From contig OX485803.1 in NCBI GenBank assembly GCA_950295325.1, positions 10,726,001-10,790,000 on the forward strand: a DNA stretch of 64,000 bases. The letters run 5' to 3'. A program made the position numbers and the translations under genes. Position 1 is the stretch's first letter, and each line of letters opens with the position of its first letter. The notes beneath the pieces are model-generated. The model was not told the DNA's origin. It was given only the letters and a program-made list of their open reading frames with translations, and searched no databases. Shown here piece by piece: positions 22,301 through 32,920 of this stretch. Origin of the DNA: Polytrichum commune. Lineage: Eukaryota > Streptophyta > Polytrichopsida > Polytrichales > Polytrichaceae.

Positions 22301-23734
22301 TAATTATGTTGGATAGACACCAATGAACCTCAATTTCAAAAACCCCGATGGACGAACTTACAGTAGACAATCCTTTTCTATTCAACAGACAAGACCATAT
22401 CAATTCCTCCAGAAAATATAATCCCATCCCAGGCCGCGGATCCACAATGAATATCAATCCAAGGCCGTCAAAACGATCAAATCAAGCGAAGAGTTCGCAG
22501 TTCCCAAGCTCGTCACAAATCACATTACATCCCGTTGCAAATCGACAGCATGCGCAACACATAGCACGTAAATCAACTGCTTTCCTGCAGCGGCATGGCA
22601 ATGTGAAGTGCGTGAGAGACAATATGAACCCCCAAGATTCAATTCATGTTGAGAAATTTGCAATAAGACAAAGATGAAGGCGAGCATACTTTTGGAGTGG
22701 CACCGGCTGCCCTGACGGTGGCTATGGCAACGGCAATCTCCGTGGGGCTCAGTGGGTCCAGCGGATGTGCTGATTGCGAACGCAATATCGGAATTCCAGG
22801 TCCTGTACATACAACGGCAACGCATACACAACCGTAAGCGCCAATTTGGTTTCCCAATCTTTAGCTACAATGCCACTGTCTCGCCGGTTGGCTTGAAATA
22901 ACTCGACAAAGGCCCATGATGTACACCAAAATTAGAACCTGAGCAATTACTTTCTCGCCTGCCGCACTCAGATGGGGACATTAAAAAAGGCAATTGGGGG
23001 ATCTGTTGTGAAATAGAATAAAAAATCGAGGTTACTCTCCATCGCAAAACCCATACGTTCCCCATCTGCCGCACTCAGATGGGGACATAAAGAAGGCAAT
23101 TGCGAGATCAGTTCGGAAATAGAATGAAAATTCGAGATTACGCTCCATCGCAAAACCCAGAGCCTCTCCCTCTCCCATGTCTTTTGCTTCCACGAGACCC
23201 TCGATGCAATACAATGATGAGGATTTCTCATCACCATAGCTGGACACAATGCCGAACTTCGGAATCTTCACCAAGTCCAGGGCAATTGGGACGTAACATG
23301 CGACCCACGAGAGATGGAGAAAGACTGGATTAAAAATTAAATAAAAACAAATAAACAAAAAAGAGATGCAATCCCCGCTGAGGACAACAACCTTTAGCAG
23401 TGGTGGCGATGGCGGAGGCGGAATCCAGGGATACGAAAGGTGCAGGCTTGGCATTGAGGCGGTGAAGCTCCGGGTGATTATCAAGGTGGGCACGTTGTTG
23501 ATGGTTATTGTCGCCTACCAAGTCTACCTCCCCGGATGCGGGTACAGGCTCCAGAGAGCCGCCTCCCGCCCCTGATGCAGATGCGGATGCAGAGGAAACA
23601 TTCCCTGCTCCTCCTGCTGTTGCTGCAACAGCAATGCCAGTGCCTTCTGCTGTGCCCGCTCCAGTTCTTGTATCCAAATGAGGAGAGGCGGGCGCGTGGC
23701 AGCAAAGCGTCTGCGCGCCCGCACGTGAGGCCAT
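16332..23734 (-). CDS. Primary (copper/TPQ) amine oxidase, peroxisomal; 13 exons
   Basis: Oxidatively deaminates primary amines and di/polyamines to aldehyde, NH3 and H2O2. Exons in coding order: 23,734-23,392; 22,802-22,690; 22,281-21,973; 21,585-21,473; 20,985-20,832; 20,565-20,389; 20,157-19,942; 19,722-19,486; 18,794-18,609; 18,274-18,134; 17,521-17,253; 17,002-16,921; 16,475-16,332. All are GT-AG with matching phases, 828 codons with stop. The catalytic Asp lies in [11 protein letters not shown] (about residue 460). The cofactor-forming Tyr is in TVANYEYG (about 544). Copper ligands are HQH (about 594/596) and His of GVTHVPR (about 760). The last three residues are SKL, a PTS1 peroxisomal signal. 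The first 114 residues are Ala/Gly/Ser-rich and precede the conserved start near [12 protein letters not shown]; the family usually has 650-780 residues, so this N-terminus is long and its ATG is the least certain part. No secretory signal is apparent. Confidence 0.95.
20608..20626. repeat. (TA)n microsatellite in an amine oxidase intron
   Basis: Short TA run in the intron between exons 5 and 6 of the amine oxidase gene. Confidence 0.8.
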
Positions 23735-24720
23735 TGACAGGGATTTGCAAGCGCCCCGCCTCCAACCTTCTCCTTCCCCAGTCCTGCTCTTCTTTCAGAC
23801 ATACAGCACCCCGTCCTTCCTCCCTCCCTGCCTCTTCTCTCTCTCCCTCCCTCCTCCTGTCTTCTCCCTCTCTCAACTCCACCTCCAATCCAAATTCCTG
23901 CTCTCTCTCTGTCTCTCTCCCTCCCTCCTCTGCGTCCCCCTCCCACCGTGATCTCTGCAATGCTCACAACCACAATCCCTCGCCGCTTCCGTTCTCTCGC
24001 GCGCGCCTCTATCTCTCTCTGCCTCTTTTGTTCTCTCTAATTCTCTCTCTCCGTCTCCGTCCGTGCGCTCTTGTGCTGCGGAGGGCGTGAAGGGAGAAGC
24101 GTAAGTTCTCCGGAGTTGGGACTCGCCTTCTGCTGCTGATGGGCGCCCTCTCGCTCCCTTTGTGCCTTTGGGCCACACGCACCGAGGCCGAGGCGGGCGC
24201 TGGGTCGGGTCGGGTCGGGTCGTGACGGGGCGAGGGACGGGCTGCGCGACAGGCCAAGCCCCCCCCCCCCCTTGGGTCGGCGACGCGTCCAAGGCGATCG
24301 GGAGTCGGGAGACGCCCGCGGGACGGGTGGCTAACGGGCGGGCGCCGGGACGCATCCCGACTCGGGGCGCATGACGAGCTCCAGGGAGGTCGGCCAATCG
24401 CATTGACGGGCTCTGACGGGTGGCGGGACACCTCCCTCGGCCCGCATGACGAGTCTTGGGATCAGCGGAGGACGCCAGTCGTAGTGGCAGGCATTGACGG
24501 GCGTTGGGACATCTCCCCTCGGGGCGTGTGACCAGCCCGCCCATGAACCGCCGCCAGTCCCGGATTTGCGACGGGCCATGACGGGCTGCCCGGGACAGGA
24601 GCGAATTTGGGTGGCTATCTCGCGGCCCGAGGCGGCTTGGCTTGTCTTTACTGCCGCCGCAGGCTTTTCCACCTGGGCCTGGGCTTGGGACTGGGGTTGC
24701 CCTGCCCATGGCACTTCTTG
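23735..24720 (-). promoter_or_regulatory. GC-rich promoter / 5' UTR island of the amine oxidase gene
   Basis: This is the only strongly GC- and CpG-rich stretch left of 41 kb and sits immediately upstream of the proposed ATG on the minus strand. It includes long CT/TC tracts (about 23,810-24,060, read as GA on the coding strand), typical of plant 5' UTRs and core promoters. Long open frames on both strands here are a by-product of base composition. Exact transcription start cannot be read. Confidence 0.55.
24307..24585. repeat. Degenerate 80-bp tandem repeat in the GC-rich island
   Basis: Blocks beginning GGGACGCATCCC (24,347), GGGACACCTCCC (24,425) and GGGACATCTCCC (24,506) are each followed by a CGCATGACGAG-like or CGTGTGACCAG block and then, in the first two, by CATTGACGGGC. 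Spacing is 78 and 81 bp. A weaker partial unit precedes at 24,307. Confidence 0.65.
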
Positions 24721-25783
24721 TCACCCTACTCTACGGACCTTCAGGTTTAGCTCACTCCCCACCTATATAGTTTACTCAACTCCAACTCCAACTCCACTCA
24801 CTACAGCTGATTTTGTGGAGGAGCTCCAGCCAATCGCTCTCCTCTTTCAGATTGCCTTCAGTGACCGGGAATGAATGAATGGCCACCGCAAAACTATCCC
24901 GCTTTCCCTTCACGGCATTGTGGCCATGAGGAGTCACAAGAGCCCAGGCTTAACTTCCTTCATAATCCTTACCCCCTCACAAGCCAGAGCGAAACCTTCA
25001 AATCAATTCAATTCAATTCAATTCATCATCTTATTGTGGAAAATCGACACTTCTTATGGTCAATTTAGCCGTACAGATGGCATGTTTGTAAAGTTGGGAT
25101 TGTTCAGACAAAGTTTCAACCGTCCACATATCCATAATCAAAATATTTTAATGTAGATGTGCATATTGGTATGGTCGTGCAACGGTGACTGCTCGGACAA
25201 AAACGTCCACCTTGCCCATTAGGGATTGATGTTTCAAGCAAAATTTGCACAAGGATGTGTATAGTTAGAATGCACATGTGTGAGATTTGTGTCTCTCACA
25301 AACAAAACAAAACAAAACCAAAAAAAAAAAAAAAAGGTCTTGCATCCACCAGTGTTATCTTGACATCAAAGTCTACAAATGCATGAAATTTTGTGAGTTA
25401 CATGCATGTTGACTTGATTTGCATGGTGATCTCATGTTTACTTCAACACCAACAAAAATACCAGGGGTTATAATTCATTAGACACGCATCAAACTTTACA
25501 TATGTTGGGTCCAAAGAGCATTGCCTTAGCCTCAAGTATGTAAAATGAAGATGAAAACATCCACAATCCAACAATTTCATCCTCTTCAAAAATAAAACTC
25601 TACTCAAATTGATGATTTTATCCATTTTCTAGAATATGGAATTTGGGACACAACATTTGGTTGAAAGAGACAAATTGTCATTAAGAAATATGCTAGGTTC
25701 ATATGGTTGAGTATTCACATGCAGTAAAAATGTTACTGGTATTGGGACCCACACTATTTGATCGTCAACTAACTTATACGAAC
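24721..25783. other. Intergenic; no gene seen
   Basis: A TATATAG at about 24,763 followed by AACTCC repeats could be a weak plus-strand promoter, but no coding exon follows it. An ATTCA run (near 25,005-25,025) and an A-run (about 25,320) are the only other features. Confidence 0.4.
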
Positions 25784-26146
25784 GGGCCAGTTCACAGGGG
25801 GTCCCCAAGTCCTACTTCCTAGTTCACATGAGGTCAATCTGTACAATCTCAGCAATCGAGAGGATGGAAGTTGGGAATTGTCACTTCACACAAGGCCCCA
25901 AGCACAACATGGATGTCTACATGGCAACATTATTTGGAGGTGAGGCTCGCGACTTGTGTCGAGGGTAGGGTTGAGCAAAAAGCTAGACCCAACTAGCAAC
26001 AAAAGTCCCAATAATCGTGTGCATGAATCATTCAAAATCTCATATAAATCATACTCGGTAATGGGCTCTTGAGGCTCAAAAGTTGGGACTTGTTGACATG
26101 AGTGGGCCTTGACACTCGGGACTTGGGATCCCATGTGAACTGGGTA
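25784..26146. mobile_element. Harbinger-type MITE (about 363 bp), diverged
   Basis: Left end GGGCCAGTTCACAGGGGG and the reverse complement of the right end ACCCAGTTCACATGGGATCC are imperfect inverted repeats, both running on into CCCAAGTCC. Length and a central palindrome built on GTTGGGTC/GACCCAAC match the element at 32,559. The outermost three bases at the right end have decayed and no target duplication is left. Confidence 0.7.
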
Positions 26147-26658
26147 TTTTTGTTGGTGTTCAAAAATCCATCAAGTTACATCTAGCGAGGTTACTATGAA
26201 TAAGATGAATATTATTATTGATAGCAACAAACTTCAAAAAGATATACACTTTGCCTATCAAGAGAGACTACTTGTACTACTGCCCAAGACCAACGACTAG
26301 CCGACTGGGACGAACCAACCCCCGTACATTGATTCCTTGGAGACAAGGGTTTAGACATCCAACAAGCAACGAGTGTATGGGTTGGTTTGTTCAAATCGTG
26401 ACTAGCCCTAGTGCGGGCATGGTATTATAATAACTTTTACATGGGAACATGGGAATCGTTGAGAGGCTTGGCAACAAAGGGAAGTTAAGAGTTAGGTGAA
26501 GTGGAGTCCTTGGGCGGGGGGGGGGGGGCATTGACAGACTTGTCTCCTTGTCAAGAATGTCGGAGAAATCAAATCATACCATGGGCCTGTTGTAATAACT
26601 TGTGCAGTAGTCGAGTCCTCCAACAGTTTGCACTTTTCACTGTCATCGGCTCCCCCAT

Positions 26659-26760
26659 CCACGTGTCACCTTACTTCTAACTGATCTCTTTTGTTTGCGT
26701 CCATGCCAGGTGTCAGAATGCGGTTGGGTATAAAGACTTCGTAAAAAGCCGGGCACAACT
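26659..26760 (+). promoter_or_regulatory. Orphan promoter-like segment (ABRE + TATA box)
   Basis: CCACGTGTC (26,659-26,667) is a G-box/ABRE core, and a TATAAAG (26,729-26,735) follows about 60 bases downstream; that spacing is usual in plant promoters. No convincing coding exon follows, so it may drive a non-coding RNA, be a relic, or be chance. Confidence 0.35.
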
Positions 26761-27841
26761 TGGCTCCGCTTTTTATCATCTGCAGTGGTCTTTTAGGTGA
26801 GTTCGCCCCCAAGATTAGAGGAACTATTCATTGCTCAAAGTGAGTGGACTTTATGGAGTAGTCGTTCATCCACATGAAACGACTCGTGTAAAGCACATTC
26901 TACTCATTACATGTAAATGGGGACTCCGTGCCAAGTCTCGGGTCATGAAATCCATAAGGATGAGAAAGTATGCCAAATTTAAAGATCGGGGAGTAGTGGG
27001 GCCTAAGAGGGTAATTGTTCACAAGGATTGCAATTTACGAATTCATCAACAATCGTGTAGGGAGATCATAAGATTCATTAGACGTCAAGATTGTAAAGTA
27101 TAAATTTTGGTATAGGTACCCGACAATGTGATGAAGAAAGCTATAAGTAACATAAGGTGCTTCAAGCAAGATTTGAGTAATGATATTATAACTATTTAAA
27201 CAACATCATCTAAATTGAATGGAATGTTCATATGGTATGCTTTTACATTATAGCTTCCCCTTCATAAAATCACCCCTTTGCATGCAAATCGTTAGTGAAA
27301 CCCTTTAGGTAGTGAACTCCTTGGGAGTGGGGTCTAAGAAGTATGTGATGCTATCTTGGATAGGTATGTAAGTTGAATTTGTTGTTGAGTTGCAACTATT
27401 AATCTCTTCCATTGCAATACCTTGATCTCTTTGTATTAAAAAAGCAAAAGCAAAATTGAGTGTTCAAGTATAGCAAGTTTTGATTTGAATACACGTAGCA
27501 ACACGTTTAGGCCATGATTGAATAAGTAGGAGTTGGTTAAAAGGAAATTAAACCAGTAACATTGAAACAACCCATCATAACATAAGCCTTAACCTCGACA
27601 GTTATGGAATCTCCACACTTTCAAATATCTTTTGATTTAAGGGTCTCGTGTTTTAATTCATGTTTGCACAAAGTTCACACCATGAATGTGGTTTCAAGCA
27701 ACCATTGCATGGCCTATTGGTCCGATTAGGATAATGTAAATGTTAAATTAATTGATTCTAGACGAGCTCGCTTTAGGGACCACTAGCATCCAACATTTAT
27801 ATTTATATAAATTTAGGTAAATTAGGTATATATAGGTATAC

Positions 27842-27850
<9 letters not shown>

Positions 27851-27875
<25 letters not shown>

Positions 27876-28068
27876 AGAGATGTATATGTACATATATTTA
27901 TTTTCCTTGAATATAACACCATTTTATATATACATAGACACATCTATATATAAGGATATGTAAGGATATATTTTTCTTATCTTGAAGTATAGTAACCTTT
28001 TATTTATTTATTTATTTAGACACATACATATATATAGATGTATTTTTCTTATCATTAGGTATAGCATC

Positions 28069-28125
<57 letters not shown>
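27851..28125. repeat. Microsatellite cluster (TG)n, (CA)n, (TA)n
   Basis: A TG run at about 27,851-27,875, a CA run at about 28,069-28,092 and a TA run at about 28,093-28,125 lie in AT-rich DNA with several partial copies of a TATATA...TTTTTCTTATC block (about 27,970, 28,040 and 28,125), suggesting local duplication of a roughly 70-90-bp unit. Confidence 0.85.
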
Positions 28126-28127
<2 letters not shown>

Positions 28128-28296
28128 TTTTTCTTATCCTTAGTATAGCATCCTTTTATATAGAGAGACACACATACATATACATAAGGATGTATATAGA
28201 TATACATGTATAGATAGACATGTAGATAGATATAAATGGTGTGTATGTCAAACATCTTCATCTAATGCATTAAGATCCAAATTGGGCTCGTAGAAC

Positions 28297-28299
<3 letters not shown>

Positions 28300-28337
<38 letters not shown>
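28300..28337. repeat. (GA)n microsatellite
   Basis: Uninterrupted GA dinucleotide run of about 38 bases. Confidence 0.95.
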
Positions 28338-28341
<4 letters not shown>

Positions 28342-29451
28342 TTTTGAGGCAAATGCAACCCAGTTACCAAAGCTTGATCTTTCTATTTTCAAGGTCTTGC
28401 CCTTTCAATTGATTTATTAATTTAGTTTTTCTTTTATTTTGCAAGACTTTGGAAATTAGGGTAGATTTTTTATCCCAACATTAATAAACCCTCAAGCAAG
28501 TGCAACTCACTTGCTATTTGTGCCAAGTATGAAATCGTATGTATGTACATGATGTGATTTTATCATAATGGACCAAAATCGAACAATTTGTGATGTAATA
28601 TTATGTGAAGTAGAGGCATCCATTCCCAATCAAGACCCCATTGGCAATATATAGGGTGTCATAGTTTTGATTATTGGGTTGGGATTGATTTTGGTTTTTT
28701 TTTCCATGGGTGGCTAAAATAAGGTTTCATGTTTCACGGTTTCTAAGGGTTAGTTTCAACGTGGTGGCATCTACATTTCCACTAGAATGTGGTGGGCGAG
28801 TGGCCTACATGAAAACTAACCTAAATCTTCAACTTTAGTTTTGGTAGACTCTAGACATGGACAATGTGATTGGGACGACTTTTGGCTTCAAAAAATAAGA
28901 GTGATTTCATTTTAAGTAACAATATTACCAATTCTTTTGCAATCCTCTTGATTTCTATCTTCCTACATGTAAAATATTTACACAACCTTAGAGTTCTCCA
29001 AATTTAACACAAAATCTCTTAAGTGATTGGTTATGGCCGCCTCTACTCTATTTACATGTTGATGATGAAAGCTAAGTAACCTACTTGCTGTCAATTATTA
29101 TGTAACCGTAGTTAGGGATTCAGTCAAACGAGTATTAAGAAACAAAATATGGGTGAGGTGTGAATGTATCATGCCTCAATGGACTGCTCATAACCTCCAT
29201 ACCTTAAATTGTTAAGTGTAACATTGTCACCACTAAAATATAGTAATTTTTTTCAAGGGTAACCTTTTCAAGTGTGTCGAAAATAACAATGCCCATTACA
29301 ACAAACATGTGAACATCCAAATATGTTTTTCTTTGCCATGTTGAGTCTCTCCATATTTCAAAGAACCTCTTTGTTCAGTCTAAGTGTTCACACACTTAGC
29401 ACTAGTATGTTGATCCGGTGAAATACTCCAAGCCTCACTTGCTCATAATAA
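28338..29451. other. AT-rich intergenic DNA, nothing recognised
   Basis: No ORF of useful length, no terminal repeats and no RNA gene signals were found. Confidence 0.5.
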
Positions 29452-30053
29452 GGGCCACTTCACACACAAGGCTGAAGGCCCTTGACCATGGCAATGTAAG
29501 AGCTCTCATTGGTCGAAAAGGCGGAGACCGTCCAAGTTCACTTCGCACTGGGAGGTGAAGGCCTAAAGGTCCAAAGAAAAGTTCATGAATGAAAAGTCTA
29601 CATGGAGTCCTACATGGCTGGTTGTGGATAAGGGTGCATGGTCTACCGGAATTTGCGTCAGACCCACCTCCAAGAGGTGGACTTGACGCAAATTCCAGGA
29701 GACCATGCCTTTTTTAATATTTTTTCCAGTTGGACAAATTTCATGACATACTGCATGGCATATTCCATAACATATTCCAAGACAAATTCTAGGACAGACA
29801 ACCACCACCAAGTAATTATCTTAAATTGATAAACTTGGAGATATATTATATTAAACCAAACCCTCCCCTCTTTTTCTGCCAACAAAATATGCAATGGTCG
29901 TGCAACATGGTTCATTCTCACTTCACACTATGCTTGAGGGCCCAAGACTACATAAAATGGCTTTCCCAACACCCATGATACGGCCTTTGGATGAGAGTCA
30001 AGGGTCCTCACCATTACAAGGTCACGGCTCTTGGCTCATGTGTGAAGTGGCCC
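29452..30053. mobile_element. Harbinger-type MITE (602 bp) with perfect TAA target duplication
   Basis: Left end GGGCCACTTCACACACAAGG; reverse complement of right end GGGCCACTTCACACATGAGC. The first 15 bases match exactly. Flanks are TAA at 29,449-29,451 and TAA at 30,054-30,056. No transposase is encoded. A near-perfect 35-bp fold-back sits inside (29,636-29,708). Confidence 0.88.
29636..29708. repeat. Internal fold-back with 35-bp arms and 3-nt loop
   Basis: The arm 29,636-29,670 pairs with 29,674-29,708 at about 30 of 35 positions, leaving a 3-base loop. It begins GCATGGTCT and ends AGACCATGC. Transcribed in either direction it would form one long hairpin, the kind of MITE structure that can feed small-RNA pathways; processing is not shown here. 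Confidence 0.8.
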
Positions 30054-32558
30054 TAAGAGTGAGAGAGTTATTAGTTTTAGGGATTGAGATTTATATTGGA
30101 ATACCTAAGCAAGGTAATTTAACTTGTCATTAAAATGAGGTTAGTCATCCACTCACCATGGTCAATTATGCTTGTTCTTAAGTATATCAAGGATTGGTTA
30201 TGACATGGCAACTTATGTTTGATCTATCATCATGAGTAGAGATGTGCCATTGGTCATCACCGATTTCCTCAAACAATTGTAGATGCTAGGTAAAGCATAG
30301 ATAGAGTTGTATTTCTTTGAGCAACTAGGCACATGGAGAAAGAGAGAGAGAGAGTTGGGCATTTCTTGAGTAATTCTATGATGACTTTCAAGCTTAGTCA
30401 CTTCTTAGCACATTTTCTTATTCACAAGCCATTATATTCTCCTACATATTTGTGTATCCTTCAATACCCAAGAGGGTGGGGACCATCCTGCAAGGAATTT
30501 TGTTGTCTAATTATCTTTCCTAACTCGGTGCTTTTTAATATAAGTTTGTCTCCTCATAGTAGAAAGTTACAACCTCAATCGTCAACCTATTAGGATTCCA
30601 CCCTCTTTATGCTTAGGTAAAGTGTTGTGCTAAATATCCAAAGTTTACATGTTCAAGTTCAAAATTATGTGCAAGACAAAATCAATAGAGCTTTGAGTGG
30701 AGGCCTAAAATCCATGTGCTTTGTATTTTAAATTGTCTTGTAGAATACCTAAGCAACATACAAAAAGCTTGGAAAAAGACAAGATACAAGACTTAAGAGT
30801 GTTGCCAAATTTGTGAAGGGTCTACCTCACATGTGCCCATGCCACTGAACAAATCCATAAAGAGTAGTAATGTTCACAAGATAAATATCAATAGAACCCA
30901 ATTGTTATCTATGTGACACAATCATGTTCGACATTAACAATCATTTTGTATCACCAAATACACGTATTGCCGTCGAGCATTCTACATTATCTTTAGCCAT
31001 TTAAACCACGTGAGACTGAACTTTGTAGCAAGTTACACGCTCCTTCCACCTTTACTAGTCCTCTCTACTTAACCTTATCTAATGGGTTAATAAGGATAAG
31101 CAAGAATTATTGCATAGACTATGAATGAAAGCTCTCATGGGTTTTCCTTTACTTGTGATAATATTAGGTAAGTTCCCTTAAACATAGATTCATAGATGTG
31201 GATCTATGGTGGACATTTGTCATGAAGATTTTACCAAACCTTTTTTGATAAGGTGATTTTTTCGTCACGTGGATAGATTCATTTACACTAAAATAATAAC
31301 AAGGTATAGAGAGAGATCATGTCCACCACTCTCTCATAATCTTATTTTTAATATAAATAACACTAACTTGCATATACCCTCCAAAGGGGCCATTCATATG
31401 AGAAGTTAATTTCTCAAGCTAGCCAAGCTTTGGCAAATATTCTTCAAACTTGTATGATCTTATTTGTGGCATCAACTCTTGTTTTGGCCCATGTCTTTAT
31501 TCTCAAGAGAAAACTTTAAAGATGAATCTTCTTGCCAAATGCAAACAACAACTATGGAGCATTTCATGTAAAAGAGGTGTAGACCATCAACACATAAGTT
31601 GTGCAATGTTCAACAATTGAAACCCTGGAATGTTTGCAAAGTAGGAAAAATACCCACCTCGCTCACATCCATAAGAACCAACACCAAGCCTGTGGGGTTG
31701 GTACTTGTAAGTGAATCAACAACAAACATACAGGGGACAAATTTTGACTATACCCCATGTGTAGATGTTGTGAAACATAATTCCTTCACCTTTGATGTAA
31801 GCCACAAACTTGAATGTTAACCCACATCGCATTTACAAAACATATTTACATGACAATTGGCTCTAGAATCCGTCAGTGCTTCACAAGTACATGAAGCAAA
31901 GCGATCACGTTTGGGTACCTCCTACAAGCCCTTGAAAGTCAAAGCAAAATCGCCCAAAATTGTCTAAAACACTTTAATCAAGTTCAGAAACTCACTTAAG
32001 ATAGTCGACACCTCTTATGTTAGATCTGACCGCATTGGTGGAAGCGTCGTGTAGTTAAAATTGTTCACACAAAATTTGCAACCGTCCCCTTGTCTTAGAA
32101 TAGAAGATCATCATGTAAACGTGTATGATGGTGTTGTCACCCAACAATGACTATATGGACAAAAACATCCGCCCCCACCTTTAGAGAGTATAGATTTGTA
32201 CTTGTACATCAATAGGAAGGAACTTTTAGAAATATCCAATTATACCATTGCCTGCATTTGGCACTAAACTTGAGCCCCTTGCATGCCACGTGTCACGCAG
32301 TTATCAACCCCCCACCTACCCAAGAAAAGCATGCTATCCACGGCTTGGATCTACCCATCGAAAAAGCACTTGAAAATATTTACGATCATATCCATACATG
32401 AGCACCTATAGGTTAAGCACTCGAATCTAGAATGGTATTGGGATGGGTGACATTCTTATCAACCAATCTCAATTCCATGTTCTATGTGATCTTTAGTAGC
32501 ACAAATATAGAACGTTTTTGGACAACCCAAGGACCCCTCATGTCCCTCTTGGTGCTAA
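30054..32558. other. Intergenic DNA, nothing recognised
   Basis: AT-rich; short GA run at about 30,336-30,352. No gene, RNA or transposon end could be supported. Confidence 0.45.
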
Positions 32559-32920
32559 GGGCCGGTTCACACGGGCTCCCAAGTCCCACTCATGTTCTTA
32601 AGCCCCAACATGGAGGCAATGTCCCAGCCTTTTGGCCTCAAGAAATCATTAAAGTATGGTTAATTATCTTTAAAGCCGGATCTTGATTATTTGATGCACA
32701 AATATTCACGGGATTTGTGTCAAGAGTTGGGTCTAGCTTTATGCTCGACCCAACTCTCAACACAAGTCCCGAGCCTCACGTCCAAAAAGTGTTGCCATGT
32801 GGGCATCCATGTCATATTTGGGACCCCGTGTGAAGTGGTCAGTCCCAACTTCTATGCTCTCAATGGCTAAGATTACATGGATTGACCTCAAGTGACTTGG
32901 GACCATGTGTGAACCGACCC
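32559..32920. mobile_element. Harbinger-type MITE (362 bp) with perfect TAA target duplication
   Basis: Left end GGGCCGGTTCACACGGGCTC; reverse complement of right end GGGTCGGTTCACACATGGTC; both continue CCCAAGTC. Flanks are TAA at 32,556-32,558 and 32,921-32,923. A central palindrome around 32,724-32,757 (GTTGGGTC ... GACCCAAC) is shared with the element at 25,784. No coding capacity. Confidence 0.9.

Noticed and set aside
23505-24724. Long overlapping open frames on both strands of the GC-rich island (up to 283 codons)
   Set aside because: Composition is Pro/Arg/Ser-rich on all frames, with no motif; explained by high GC and CT tracts upstream of the amine oxidase gene.
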